A stretch of 64,000 nucleotides of DNA, taken from positions 24,478-88,477 of the forward strand of contig JBJHBW010000014.1 in the NCBI GenBank assembly GCA_050485685.1, read 5' to 3'. The DNA comes from JBJHBP01 sp050485685. GTDB taxonomy: Bacteria > Pseudomonadota > Gammaproteobacteria > Steroidobacterales > Rariloculaceae. The position numbers were made by a program, and so were the translations under genes. Below the pieces are notes generated by a model that made no database searches, was not told the origin of the DNA, and saw only the letters and a program-made list of their open reading frames with translations. Below are positions 8,395 to 16,721 of the stretch, in pieces (the stretch's first letter is position 1; the number at the start of each line of letters is the position of its first letter).

Positions 8395-11025
8395 ATGACC
8401 ATGCAGGTCCATCGTGCGCTGGGCACGGACGAGGGTGTGGAAACGCCGTACCCCGATTCACCGTGGGTGGTGATGAAGTTTGGCGGCAGCAGTGTGTCCA
8501 CAGCTTCGAATTGGAGTGTCATCGCCGGGCTGATCCGGGAGCGACTGGCCGAGGGCGTCAGGCCCGTGGTCGTGCATTCGGCGGTAGCCGGCATTTCCAA
8601 CGCCCTGATCGACCTCCTTGATACGGCCATCAGTGGCGAGTCAACCGATTCCAGGCTCGAGGCCATATTCGTCCGGCATCGGGAACTGGCCGCGGACCTG
8701 AAAGTGGACCCCGGCATTCTCAACGAACGCTTCGCGACGCTGGAGCAGCTCATCGCCGGCGTCCGACTGGTCGGCGAAGTCAGTCCGCGCGTGCATGCCA
8801 GGGTACTCGCCCATGGCGAACTGATGGCCACCGTACTCGGTGCTGCCTTTCTGCAGCAGACAGGCCTGCCGGCACACTGGCAGGATGCCCGTGAATTACT
8901 CGAGTCGTCGTCCGATCGTGACCAGACGGAGCGGGCCCGCTATACCTCGGCACGCTGTCACTTCGATCCCGATTCTCAGCTACAGGCACGACTGTCCGCG
9001 ATAGACGGCTTCGTCCTCACTCAGGGGTTCATCGCCCGAAACCACGACAACGAGACGGTACTGCTGGGCCGCGGCGGTTCGGATACCACCGGCGCGTATC
9101 TGGCTGGCAAGTTACAGGCCCGACGACTGGAAATCTGGACTGACGTACCGGGCTTCTTCAGCGCGGACCCGCGCGCAGTGCCATCGGCACGCCTGATCAG
9201 GCGCCTGCACTACAGCGAGGCGCAGGAAATCGCCTCCGCCGGCGGTGGCATCCTGCATCCGCGCAGTATCTCGCCGGTACGCGTGTCGGAGATTCCGCTG
9301 TTTCTGAAGTGCACGGCGCATCGGGAATGGGAAGGCACGGTGATCTCGAACGCGCCGGGCGATGATCGTGCGCAGCTGAAGGCTGTCTCACATCGCAGCG
9401 GCATCACCCTGGTGTCCATGGAATCCATGGAAATGTGGCATCAGGTCGGGTTCCTGGCCGAGGCCTTCGCGTGTTTCCGCGAACACGGACTCTCCGTCGA
9501 CCTGATCTCAACGTCAGAGAGCAATGTCACCGTCTCGATCGATGTCGGCGCCAATGTCACCGACAACTCGGCCGTCGAAGCGCTGGCCGAGGATCTGCGA
9601 CGTCTGTGCCGGGTAAGGGTGATACGTGACTGTGCCGCCGTGACCCTGGTCGGCCGGCGTATACGCACCATCCTGCACGATCTTGCGCCTGCGCTGGAGG
9701 TGTTCGAAGAGCAGAAGGTGCACCTGGTGACGCAGGCAGCCAATGACCTCAACATTACGTTCGTCGTCAGCTCCGAGAACGCCTACCGCCTGGTGCAGCA
9801 CTTCCACGCGCTGATGGTCAGTAAGCTCGAAGGCGGGGTATTCGGACCGACCTGGGAACAGCTGTCCGGCAAGCCGACCCGGCCGTCGCGGCAGACGCCA
9901 CCCTGGTGGTCGACACAACGGGACAGGCTGATTGCCCTCGCGCGCGAGCGTGGCGCAGCATATGTCTATCACCGCGACAGCGTCGCGCAGGCGATCGATG
10001 CGCTGAAGAATCTTGCCAATGTGGATGAGGTGTTCTATGCCATGAAGGCAAACCCGCATCCATCCATACTGGAGCTGGTTGAGCGCCGTGGAGTGAATTT
10101 CGAGTGCGTTTCACCCGGCGAGATTGAAGCGGTTCTCAGGATGCTCCCCGGCATTGACCGCAAGCGCATCCTTTTCACGCCCAACTTCGCACCGCGAGCC
10201 GAGTATGCGTGGGCGGTGGAGCAGGGCGTCTGGGTGACGCTGGACAACCTTTATCCGCTGCGCGCCTGGGGCGAACTTTTCCGTGATCGCGAGATTTTCG
10301 TGCGTGTAGACACCGGACAGGGTCGCGGCCATCACGAGCATGTGCGCACGGCAGGCGTCCATTCGAAGTTCGGCGTACCGATGTTCGAGATGGATGAGTT
10401 GCAGTCATTGGCCAGCGCAGCCGGTGCACGCGTTGTCGGGCTGCACGCCCATACTGGCAGCGGCGTGCTGAACCCGGAAGCCTGGCGCAGCACCGGTGAG
10501 CAACTGGTCGAGCTTCTGGAGAGGTTTCCTGAGGTTCGTTACCTTGACCTGGGTGGTGGCCTTGGTGTTCCCGAAAAGCCGGGCCAGCAACCGCTGGATG
10601 TGAATGCGCTCGATACGGCGCTTGGCGACATTCGGCGCGCTTCCGGGGATCGCCAGTTGTGGCTGGAACCCGGACGGTATCTTGTCGCGCAGGCCGGTGT
10701 GCTGGTTGCCCTGGTCACACAGACCAAGGGCAAGGGCGATGTGCAGTATGTCGGCATCAGCACCGGCATGAATTCACTGATACGCCCGGCGTTGTATGGT
10801 GCCTATCACGAGATCGTTAATCTCAGCCGCGTGGATGAGCCGGCCACCGAGGTGGTGACTGTGGTCGGACCGATCTGCGAGACCGGAGACCGGCTTGGCT
10901 CTGATCGCCTGCTGCCGCAGTGCCAGGAGGGTGACGTGCTCCTGATCGCAAATGCCGGTGCTTACGGGCACGCCATGAGCTCGCGTTACAACCTCCGCGA
11001 GCCGGCCGTGGAGGAACTTATCTAA
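8395..11025 (+). CDS. lysAC: Bifunctional aspartate kinase / diaminopimelate decarboxylase
   Basis: The 876-residue fusion joins the first and last enzymes of lysine synthesis. Residues about 20-310 are the aspartate kinase (KFGGSSVST near the start, GRGGSDTTGAYLA in the middle). About 330-480 hold ACT-type regulatory domains that would bind a feedback effector. About 510-876 form the PLP-dependent diaminopimelate decarboxylase: PLP lysine near 551 in FYAMKANPHP, HTGSG, and the C-terminal CETGD motif. This fusion is known from Xanthomonadales and some other gammaproteobacteria. It follows ilvD closely and overlaps the 3' end of the convergent CBS gene by 4 bases. Joint lysine feedback on both activities is possible but not shown by sequence. 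Confidence 0.95.
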   Translation: MTMQVHRALGTDEGVETPYPDSPWVVMKFGGSSVSTASNWSVIAGLIRERLAEGVRPVVVHSAVAGISNALIDLLDTAISGESTDSRLEAIFVRHRELAADLKVDPGILNERFATLEQLIAGVRLVGEVSPRVHARVLAHGELMATVLGAAFLQQTGLPAHWQDARELLESSSDRDQTERARYTSARCHFDPDSQLQARLSAIDGFVLTQGFIARNHDNETVLLGRGGSDTTGAYLAGKLQARRLEIWTDVPGFFSADPRAVPSARLIRRLHYSEAQEIASAGGGILHPRSISPVRVSEIPLFLKCTAHREWEGTVISNAPGDDRAQLKAVSHRSGITLVSMESMEMWHQVGFLAEAFACFREHGLSVDLISTSESNVTVSIDVGANVTDNSAVEALAEDLRRLCRVRVIRDCAAVTLVGRRIRTILHDLAPALEVFEEQKVHLVTQAANDLNITFVVSSENAYRLVQHFHALMVSKLEGGVFGPTWEQLSGKPTRPSRQTPPWWSTQRDRLIALARERGAAYVYHRDSVAQAIDALKNLANVDEVFYAMKANPHPSILELVERRGVNFECVSPGEIEAVLRMLPGIDRKRILFTPNFAPRAEYAWAVEQGVWVTLDNLYPLRAWGELFRDREIFVRVDTGQGRGHHEHVRTAGVHSKFGVPMFEMDELQSLASAAGARVVGLHAHTGSGVLNPEAWRSTGEQLVELLERFPEVRYLDLGGGLGVPEKPGQQPLDVNALDTALGDIRRASGDRQLWLEPGRYLVAQAGVLVALVTQTKGKGDVQYVGISTGMNSLIRPALYGAYHEIVNLSRVDEPATEVVTVVGPICETGDRLGSDRLLPQCQEGDVLLIANAGAYGHAMSSRYNLREPAVEELI

Positions 11026-11471
11026 GAGCGCCGCTCCGATTCCACCTGCTGTTCCTTGCGGATGATGTCTGCGATATGACCAAGCTGAGTGGCAAGATGA
11101 TCAACGATGTCATCGATCGACAACACGCCGGTGAGCATGCCACGCTCATCAGTCACCGGCACGCGGCGCACACCAAGGCGACGCATTTCACGTAATGCAT
11201 ATTCGATGCCGTTGTGCTCCCTGACGGTGAGCAGATCGCGGGACATGACATCCGCCACGCGAACGTCCCGGGCATCGACATCCCGTGCTGTCACACTGAC
11301 GAGAATGTCACGGTCGGTGATGATTCCGACAGGGTGCTGTGTTGCGCCATGACCGTCTACCACGATCAGGTCGCCCACATGAGATTGCCGCATCCGTCGG
11401 GCCGCTTCCGCAAGATCGATCTCCGGGGTGACGGTTTCGACGTTGTGGCTGCATACGTCCGCTACGCTCAT
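11022..11471 (-). CDS. CBS-domain pair protein
   Basis: The 149-residue product, starting at MSVADVCSHN, consists of two CBS motifs in tandem (about 5-65 and 70-130), the minimal Bateman module that binds adenine nucleotides or related ligands. Recognisable elements are VGIITDRDIL and TGVLSIDDIV. No enzymatic or membrane domain is attached, so a stand-alone energy-sensing or regulatory role is the usual inference. ATG at 11471 is preferred over an upstream start at 11525, which would add a non-conserved extension. It converges with lysAC (4-base overlap), so the two 3' ends may interfere. Confidence 0.9.
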   Translation of the reverse strand: MSVADVCSHNVETVTPEIDLAEAARRMRQSHVGDLIVVDGHGATQHPVGIITDRDILVSVTARDVDARDVRVADVMSRDLLTVREHNGIEYALREMRRLGVRRVPVTDERGMLTGVLSIDDIVDHLATQLGHIADIIRKEQQVESERRS

Positions 11472-11793
11472 CACAATTTTCCTGTCTGTGTTCCGGGGCT
11501 GACCCTGCGCTGACTGACACCGCATCCGATCGCGGCAGGCGCGACGGTCAGGTTCAGTTCGCTAAACTACACACAACTGGCCGGAGCGCTGATACGGGAA
11601 TATACGTAGCTGCGGACATGCCGCCGATTTCGACTATCTCCACAGTTGCCGGCCTGTAATATGGCCGCCTGTAACAGAACTGACACACCTCTTTCATGCG
11701 GGTGTCACCGTTCGCGCCCACACTGCGCACCGCTAGGCGTTCGATCGCTTCAGCATTTTTATCAACGATCCCGGAACATTCGGAGAGTTCGCA

Positions 11794-12825
11794 ATGAAGA
11801 AGCAAATCCTGGCCGTCGCTGTTGCCTCGGCCATGCTGAGCCCGCTCGCCGCCCTGGCAGACATTCAGCTGTACGGCCGCGCCCATGTCACGTTCGACCA
11901 CCTCGATGACGGAGACCAGAACGGCCTGAATGTCTCAAGCAATTCCAGTCGCCTCGGGTTTCGTGCCAATCACGAGCTTAGCGGCAGTCTGACAGCCATC
12001 ATGCAGATCGAGCAGAACATCCGCTACGAAAACGGTGCGGGCAGCTTCGCGAGCCGTGACAGCTTCGTCGGCCTGCGCGGTGACTTCGGCCAGGTGCGCA
12101 TGGGATTCTTTGATACGCCGCTGAAGGCGGTCCGAAGCAATACGGACTTTTTCGGTGACCAGATTGGTGATGCACGCAACATGACGCGTGTTCGCGACGG
12201 ATATTCCGGAAACGACTACGATTTCGACACGCGATTCCGCAATGGCGTGCACTACAGGACACCGTCGTTTGGTGGGGTCACAATCGATCTGCACTATTCG
12301 ACGAACACTGATGCCGGCACCTCCGTGACGAATGACAACGACGCGCTGAGCACGAGTCTGACCTATCGAAATGGCGGTCTGTATCTCGCCGGCGCCTACG
12401 AACGCAAGAACGACAGCCGATCGGATGCGACGCGTCTTGGTTTCCGCTACGACTTCGGCGATTTTCAGCTCGCAGCGCTGGCGCAATTCGCAACCGTCAA
12501 GGGCGCCAACGGGTTCGCCACCGACCAGGACGTGGATACCTATGGCCTCGGCGGCAGCTACTCCGTCAACAGCAAGGTCACGCTGAAGGCGCAGTACTAC
12601 ATGATCTCGGCTGATGGCGATGACAGGGATGCAAACATGTCAGTCGTTGGCCTGGATTATCGGGTTGCAAGTCCTTTCCGGCTTCTGTTCGCTTACGCAA
12701 AGACCAGTAACGACGCCAATGCGACGTACTCGATGTCGCGCGGTGGCCGTGATACACAGCTCAGCACACTGGCCCCGGGTCTGGATCACAGCGGATTTTC
12801 GATCGGTTTCCGCTACGACTTCTGA
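11794..12825 (+). CDS. Outer membrane porin (general diffusion type)
   Basis: The 343-residue protein has a classical signal peptide (MKKQILAVAVASAMLSPLAALA, cleavage about residue 22) followed by a porin barrel that begins DIQLYGRAHVTFD. It shows the alternating beta-strand pattern of Gram-negative porins (Porin_4/OmpC superfamily) and ends in phenylalanine (RYDF), the C-terminal signal recognised by BamA. It would form a trimeric 16-stranded channel for small solutes; specificity cannot be read from sequence. The 270-base upstream region leaves room for its own promoter. No neighbouring gene runs with it. Confidence 0.92.
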   Translation: MKKQILAVAVASAMLSPLAALADIQLYGRAHVTFDHLDDGDQNGLNVSSNSSRLGFRANHELSGSLTAIMQIEQNIRYENGAGSFASRDSFVGLRGDFGQVRMGFFDTPLKAVRSNTDFFGDQIGDARNMTRVRDGYSGNDYDFDTRFRNGVHYRTPSFGGVTIDLHYSTNTDAGTSVTNDNDALSTSLTYRNGGLYLAGAYERKNDSRSDATRLGFRYDFGDFQLAALAQFATVKGANGFATDQDVDTYGLGGSYSVNSKVTLKAQYYMISADGDDRDANMSVVGLDYRVASPFRLLFAYAKTSNDANATYSMSRGGRDTQLSTLAPGLDHSGFSIGFRYDF

Positions 12826-12905
12826 TCTGGCCAGCCGGATGCCAACGCGACCCGGTCCTTCTCCAGGAGCCGCCGCGTATCGGCACCCAATCCGATTGCG
12901 TCTCA

Positions 12906-12939
12906 ACCTTCGCTCCGCCGGTCCCGGCGGGGCGAAGGT
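12906..12939. terminator. Long GC hairpin after the porin gene
   Basis: A 16-base arm starting ACCTTCGC at 12906-12921 pairs with 12924-12939 with a single G-T wobble. The loop is formally 2 bases, so it is really a tetraloop. It begins 80 bases after the porin stop. There is no T-tract on either side, so it may stabilise a 3' end or act as a weak terminator rather than a canonical one. Confidence 0.4.
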
Positions 12940-13026
12940 ATGGGCGTCATTCGGACTGAAGAGCATCCGCGACAACCCCAATTCCGCTGGCAGCACGCAG
13001 ACGGCTGCTTCATTGGATTGCGCAAA

Positions 13027-13041
13027 TGCGAATCATTCGCA
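13027..13041. promoter_or_regulatory. Fur-like 7-1-7 palindrome
   Basis: The sequence TGCGAAT-C-ATTCGCA is a perfect 15-base palindrome with the 7-1-7 geometry of the Fur box core (consensus half TGATAAT). Its arms are identical to those of the operator at 13271-13291, about 245 bases downstream. This suggests the same regulator recognises both. It is far from the receptor start, so it may control a small transcript or allow cooperative binding. Confidence 0.4.
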
Positions 13042-13269
13042 AAAATGCGGTATAGGCGTCTGAGAAACGGAACAGCCAGCCCCACCCGTGCCGTCGACTT
13101 CTGCCAGCCGCCGGAAGCCATTTCCTTCGCAGGAACGAGGAATCGATTGCTTTATTAAAACAAATAGTAATGTCGCATTCTTAATGTATTTTGCGCCTCA
13201 TGGCCGGGTACCCTGGCGGGCGGGAATCCGGCTTGCCGGGATGCGGCAAAGAAAATACGCAACCACCTA

Positions 13270-13299
13270 TTGCGAATGATAATGATTCGCATTTACACT
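13270..13299 (+). promoter_or_regulatory. Receptor promoter with Fur-type operator
   Basis: A -35-like TTGCGA (13270-13275) and a -10-like TACACT (13294-13299) are 18 bases apart. The spacer and flanks carry TGCGAAT-GATAATG-ATTCGCA (13271-13291), an inverted repeat containing TGATAAT-G-ATTCGCA, a good match to the 7-1-7 Fur box. Binding there would block the promoter. Iron-Fur repression fits the downstream TonB-dependent receptor. Confidence 0.65.
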
Positions 13300-13382
13300 T
13301 CGCGCCCATGTTGGGTAAGGCAGGACGACACCACGTCCCAGCCTCCCTTTAATGATCGAACGATTCAGGTGCGGAGTAAGAC

Positions 13383-15524
13383 ATGCAATCCAGCTCAACA
13401 GGAAATTCCCCGCAACGTTGTGTGGCGGGTCCTGGTCATGCGAGATTTCTGGCAAGGACGACGGTGCTTGCTGCGGCGGTGGCTACCTGCCTCGGTGCAT
13501 ATGCTCAAGATACGCAGCCCGCAGAGGAGCAGCGTCGCCTGCCGACCATCGTCGTGATCGGCCAGGCGGATGGCGATATCGAACGCCAGCCTGGCGCAGT
13601 GTCTCTGGTCACCCCGGAAACCCTGCGGCTGCAGCAACCGCGCTCCACCGAAGAAGCGCTGCGTGCCGTGCCCGGTATCGCGATCAAGCCGGAAGAGGAA
13701 AGCGCGATCGTCGCCAATATCGGCATTCGCGGCCTCAGCTCGGCTGACTACAAGACCCTGATTCTGGAGGATGGCGTGCCGGTGGCGCCGGGACTGTTCG
13801 TCGGCAATGCGCGCTATTACAACCCGCGTATCCAGCGTATGGACAGTATAGAAGTATTGCGCGGCGCCGCGTCCCTGCGTTACGGGCCGAGCACGATAGG
13901 TGGTGTGATCAACTACATCACTCGCGATCCTCGCGACGGCGTGGAAATCGGCGTACGCGGTGGCTCGTTCGGGGCTCGTGAAGCCACCCTGGAGCTTGGC
14001 GGCAGTTCGCAGTCCGGGGATGCCCGCTTTGGCATGTTCGTCACCCGCGCCGGCAGCGACGGTTTCATGGACAAGGGCTATGACATGACGGACCTGCTGA
14101 TCAAGGCCGGCATGGACGTCAGCGACAACCAGCCTTTCAGCGTGAAGTACACCGATTACAGCAATGACGCGAATATTTCCTACCGAGGCGTGTTTCTGAA
14201 CGAATTCGAGGCAGGCGCGACTCATAATCCGGCACCGGATGACTGGTTCCTGACCGGCAGGCGTTCGCTGGACCTCAACCATGAATGGAACGTTGGTGAC
14301 AATACGCGACTGAACACGCTGGTCTATGGCAGCGAAATGTTCCGCGATTACTGGCGCTTCGGGACCGACAACGCCGCCTCTGCCGATGCGGGCCGGTGGA
14401 TCTACACCGACTCCGTGCAGGGCAACAACCGCAGCTTCGAGCGTTTCGGTGTGGACACGCGCCTGCATCTGACGCACAGCCGCTTCGGCGTGTTCAACGA
14501 AGCCGAGCTCGGCCTGCGTTACATGACCGAAAAGATGCACGACGAGGTCATCGCCGCCACGCGCGAAACCCCGCGCGCAGGGGCAGTCAATCGCGATCGC
14601 ATGGACGATGCCGAAAGCATCGCGCTGTACGCACAGAACCGGTTCCTGGTCACGGACCGCACGGCCGTCACGGTCGGCCTTCGCGCCGAACGTTACGAGC
14701 AGCGCCGCAATGACCGGCAAATCCCCTTATCGGAGCGCAACGAGGCCGTCACGTCGAATACCGAAATTATGCCCGGCGTCGGCGTCACCTATCAGCCCGG
14801 CGCGCCGGTGCAGCTGTTTGCGAACGTATACCGCGCGTTCGCCCCGGCCCTGAATGGCGATGCGCTCAGCGGCCTGCAGGACCAGCAGCTCGATGCCGAG
14901 CGGTCCTGGAATGCCGAGGCGGGACTGCGCGGCAGGCAGGGTCGATTCACCTACGAGATGACCGTGTTTCACATGGATTTCGACAACCAGATCATTCCGG
15001 CGAACAGCAACAGCGACTTTCAGGTGACCAACGGCGGCAAGACGCTGCATCAGGGACTGGAAGCCGGCGCTGGCGTGGAGATCGGCGCAGGGCTCAGTGT
15101 GAACGCCAACTTCACCTACATTCCGCGAGCGCGTTTTGCGGAAGACCGCTTTGACCGCAACGACGAACTGACGACGCCGGAAGGCAACCGCATTCCCTAT
15201 ACACCTGAGTGGACCACCAATCTCAGTCTCGTACACCAGATCGGCGGTCTGCGTACGGGCCTGCATCTGCACCGCACCGGGGCGCAGTACACCGACGTGA
15301 TGAACACGCGCGAAATCAGCGAGAATCTGAGCGGCTTTTTCACCGGCCGAGTGCCTGCGTACGCGGTGGTCGACCTGAGCATGTCCTACGACGTGAACGG
15401 GAAACTGAACATAGCCGGTTCCGTCAAGAACATCGCCAACGAGCGTTACATCGCCAGCCTGCGGCAGGGCATCTATGTGGGCCCTGAGCGCAGTTTCGAT
15501 ATCGGCGTTCGTTACCGGTTCTGA
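13383..15524 (+). CDS. TonB-dependent outer membrane receptor (probable iron-chelate type)
   Basis: The 713-residue protein has an N-terminal signal region (about 1-41, ending AYAQ), a plug domain (about 55-170) and a 22-strand barrel that ends RYRF. A TonB-box-like segment PTIVVIG lies at about 54-60. The plug contains the conserved pattern VLRGAASLRYGPSTIGGVINY. FecA-like features (long plug loops, NIGIRG) and a Fur-type operator in the promoter suggest uptake of ferric citrate or another ferric chelate; the substrate is inference. It would depend on the TonB-ExbB-ExbD system at 29-34.8 kb. It converges with hisE, about 50 bases apart. Confidence 0.88.
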   Translation: MQSSSTGNSPQRCVAGPGHARFLARTTVLAAAVATCLGAYAQDTQPAEEQRRLPTIVVIGQADGDIERQPGAVSLVTPETLRLQQPRSTEEALRAVPGIAIKPEEESAIVANIGIRGLSSADYKTLILEDGVPVAPGLFVGNARYYNPRIQRMDSIEVLRGAASLRYGPSTIGGVINYITRDPRDGVEIGVRGGSFGAREATLELGGSSQSGDARFGMFVTRAGSDGFMDKGYDMTDLLIKAGMDVSDNQPFSVKYTDYSNDANISYRGVFLNEFEAGATHNPAPDDWFLTGRRSLDLNHEWNVGDNTRLNTLVYGSEMFRDYWRFGTDNAASADAGRWIYTDSVQGNNRSFERFGVDTRLHLTHSRFGVFNEAELGLRYMTEKMHDEVIAATRETPRAGAVNRDRMDDAESIALYAQNRFLVTDRTAVTVGLRAERYEQRRNDRQIPLSERNEAVTSNTEIMPGVGVTYQPGAPVQLFANVYRAFAPALNGDALSGLQDQQLDAERSWNAEAGLRGRQGRFTYEMTVFHMDFDNQIIPANSNSDFQVTNGGKTLHQGLEAGAGVEIGAGLSVNANFTYIPRARFAEDRFDRNDELTTPEGNRIPYTPEWTTNLSLVHQIGGLRTGLHLHRTGAQYTDVMNTREISENLSGFFTGRVPAYAVVDLSMSYDVNGKLNIAGSVKNIANERYIASLRQGIYVGPERSFDIGVRYRF

Positions 15525-15567
15525 TCAGAACCGGGTTCGATATCCGCATCCCGCAAGCCGCACCCGG

Positions 15568-15601
15568 GCTCGAGCGTCAGGTCCTGTGCCTGCGCTCGAG
15601 C
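15568..15601. terminator. Hairpin at the hisE 3' end
   Basis: GCTCGAGCG (15568-15576) pairs with CGCTCGAGC (15593-15601), and an inner CAGG/CCTG pairs too, giving a long stem with a 7-base loop. It covers the last codons and stop of hisE in the convergent gap with the receptor gene. No T-run follows on either strand, so it may protect the his mRNA 3' end or terminate weakly in both directions. Confidence 0.35.
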
Positions 15602-15867
15602 TCGGCGACCACATCCGCCAGCGTCAGGCCCTTGACAGCGAGCAGCAGCACCAGGTGATAGAGCAGGTCGGCGGCTTCCTCGGTCACACGGTCGATATCC
15701 TCGGCAACTGCCGCCAGGGCAAGCTCCACGCCTTCCTCGCCGACTTTCTGGGCGACTTTCAGTTCGCCACGCGCAGCCATGCGCGCCGTGTAGCTGGCTT
15801 CGGTTGGTTCCCTCAGCCGTTGGTCGATCACGCCCTGCAGCGTCATCAGAAAATCGATGTTGCTCAT
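15577..15867 (-). CDS. hisE: Phosphoribosyl-ATP pyrophosphohydrolase
   Basis: The 96-residue all-alpha enzyme hydrolyses PR-ATP to PR-AMP, the second step of histidine synthesis. Typical residues are visible: SYTARMAARG, the EEGVELALA metal-binding helix and EAADLLYHLVLLL. It is a stand-alone HisE, not the HisIE fusion of enterics. It is the last gene of the his operon, 65 bases after hisF. A hisI gene (PR-AMP cyclohydrolase) would be expected between or near these two but is not in the window. Confidence 0.95.
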   Translation of the reverse strand: MSNIDFLMTLQGVIDQRLREPTEASYTARMAARGELKVAQKVGEEGVELALAAVAEDIDRVTEEAADLLYHLVLLLAVKGLTLADVVAELERRHRT

Positions 15868-15932
15868 GCTGGCTGCGCTCCTCGATCAGGGCTGTTGCCG
15901 CGGTCAGAGCCCGGCAACAGCTGCTGTACTGT

Positions 15933-16721
15933 TCAGGTGGGTGTGTCCGCGGCTGCGGGGCGTATCGCGATACCGGCATCCGCTAGATACCGCTTCAGGT
16001 CCGGTATGTGGATCGCGCCGGAATGGAACACGCTGGCCGCGAGGGCGCCGTCCACGCGCGCGCTGACGAAAACATCACGAAAATGCGCCTCGGCACCGGC
16101 GCCCCCGGATGCGATCAGCGGTATCTCACAAACCTCACGCACCGCGGCAAGTTGCGCCAGGTCGTAACCCTTGCGCACGCCGTCCTGGTTCATGCAGTTC
16201 AGCACGATCTCTCCGGCACCACGGCCTTGCACCTCGCGTACCCAGTCAAGCGTCAGCCGCCGGCTGTCGCGGGAGCGATCCGGATCGCCGGTGTACTGAT
16301 GCACCTGATACGCACCGTCGTGCTCCAGGCTGTCGATGCCGATCACGACGCACTGCGAGCCGAAGCGTTCGACCAGCGCGTTGACCAGATCCGGGTTCTC
16401 AAGCGCCGGCGAATTCACGGAAATCTTGTCGGCGCCGCGGTTCAGTACGCTCTCGGCGTCGTCAAGCGTGCGTATGCCGCCGGCCACGCAGAACGGAATA
16501 TCGAGCAGGGCAGCGACCCGGTTCACCCAGCTGCGGTCCACGCTGCGCCCGGCGGGACTGGCCGTGATGTCATAGAACACCAGCTCGTCAGCGCCTTCCT
16601 CACGGTACCGCGCCGCGAGCTCAAGGATGTCGCCCATCACACGGTGATTGCGAAACTGCACGCCCTTGACGACAACGCCATCGCGCACATCCAGGCACGG
16701 AATTATGCGTTTGGTAAGTAT
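15933..16721 (-). CDS. hisF: Imidazole glycerol phosphate synthase, cyclase subunit (ATA start)
   Basis: HisF is the cyclase half of IGP synthase, using ammonia made by HisH to form imidazole glycerol phosphate and AICAR. The TIM barrel is complete: catalytic aspartates in CLDVRDG near the N-terminus and GIDSLEHDG near residue 130, plus FYDITAS, ADKISVNSP and ASGGAG. Alignment with the family N-terminus (MLAKRIIPCLDV) puts the start at the codon ATA (16719-16721), reading ILTKRIIPCLDV. No ATG, GTG, TTG or CTG lies in frame nearby, while GAGGAG sits 8 bases upstream of ATA. From there the product is 262 residues, close to the usual 256-258. The gene overlaps hisA by 19 bases. Confidence 0.9.
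   Translation of the reverse strand: MLTKRIIPCLDVRDGVVVKGVQFRNHRVMGDILELAARYREEGADELVFYDITASPAGRSVDRSWVNRVAALLDIPFCVAGGIRTLDDAESVLNRGADKISVNSPALENPDLVNALVERFGSQCVVIGIDSLEHDGAYQVHQYTGDPDRSRDSRRLTLDWVREVQGRGAGEIVLNCMNQDGVRKGYDLAQLAAVREVCEIPLIASGGAGAEAHFRDVFVSARVDGALAASVFHSGAIHIPDLKRYLADAGIAIRPAAADTPT

Larger units (their letters stand above)
12826..13382. other. Intergenic region between porin and TonB-dependent receptor
   Basis: This 557-base gap contains a strong hairpin just after the porin (12906-12939), a 15-base palindrome with Fur-like geometry (13027-13041), an AT-rich stretch (about 13140-13195) and the receptor promoter with a Fur-type operator (13270-13299). Short frames on both strands lack credible start sites or recognisable products. 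A small regulatory RNA could fit between the two palindromes, but nothing proves one. Confidence 0.4.

Noticed and set aside
13395..14720. Long minus-strand frame (441 codons) opposite the TonB-dependent receptor
   Set aside because: It is a codon-bias shadow: composition is unlike a real protein, no ribosome-binding site is present, and the opposite strand is a clear receptor gene.
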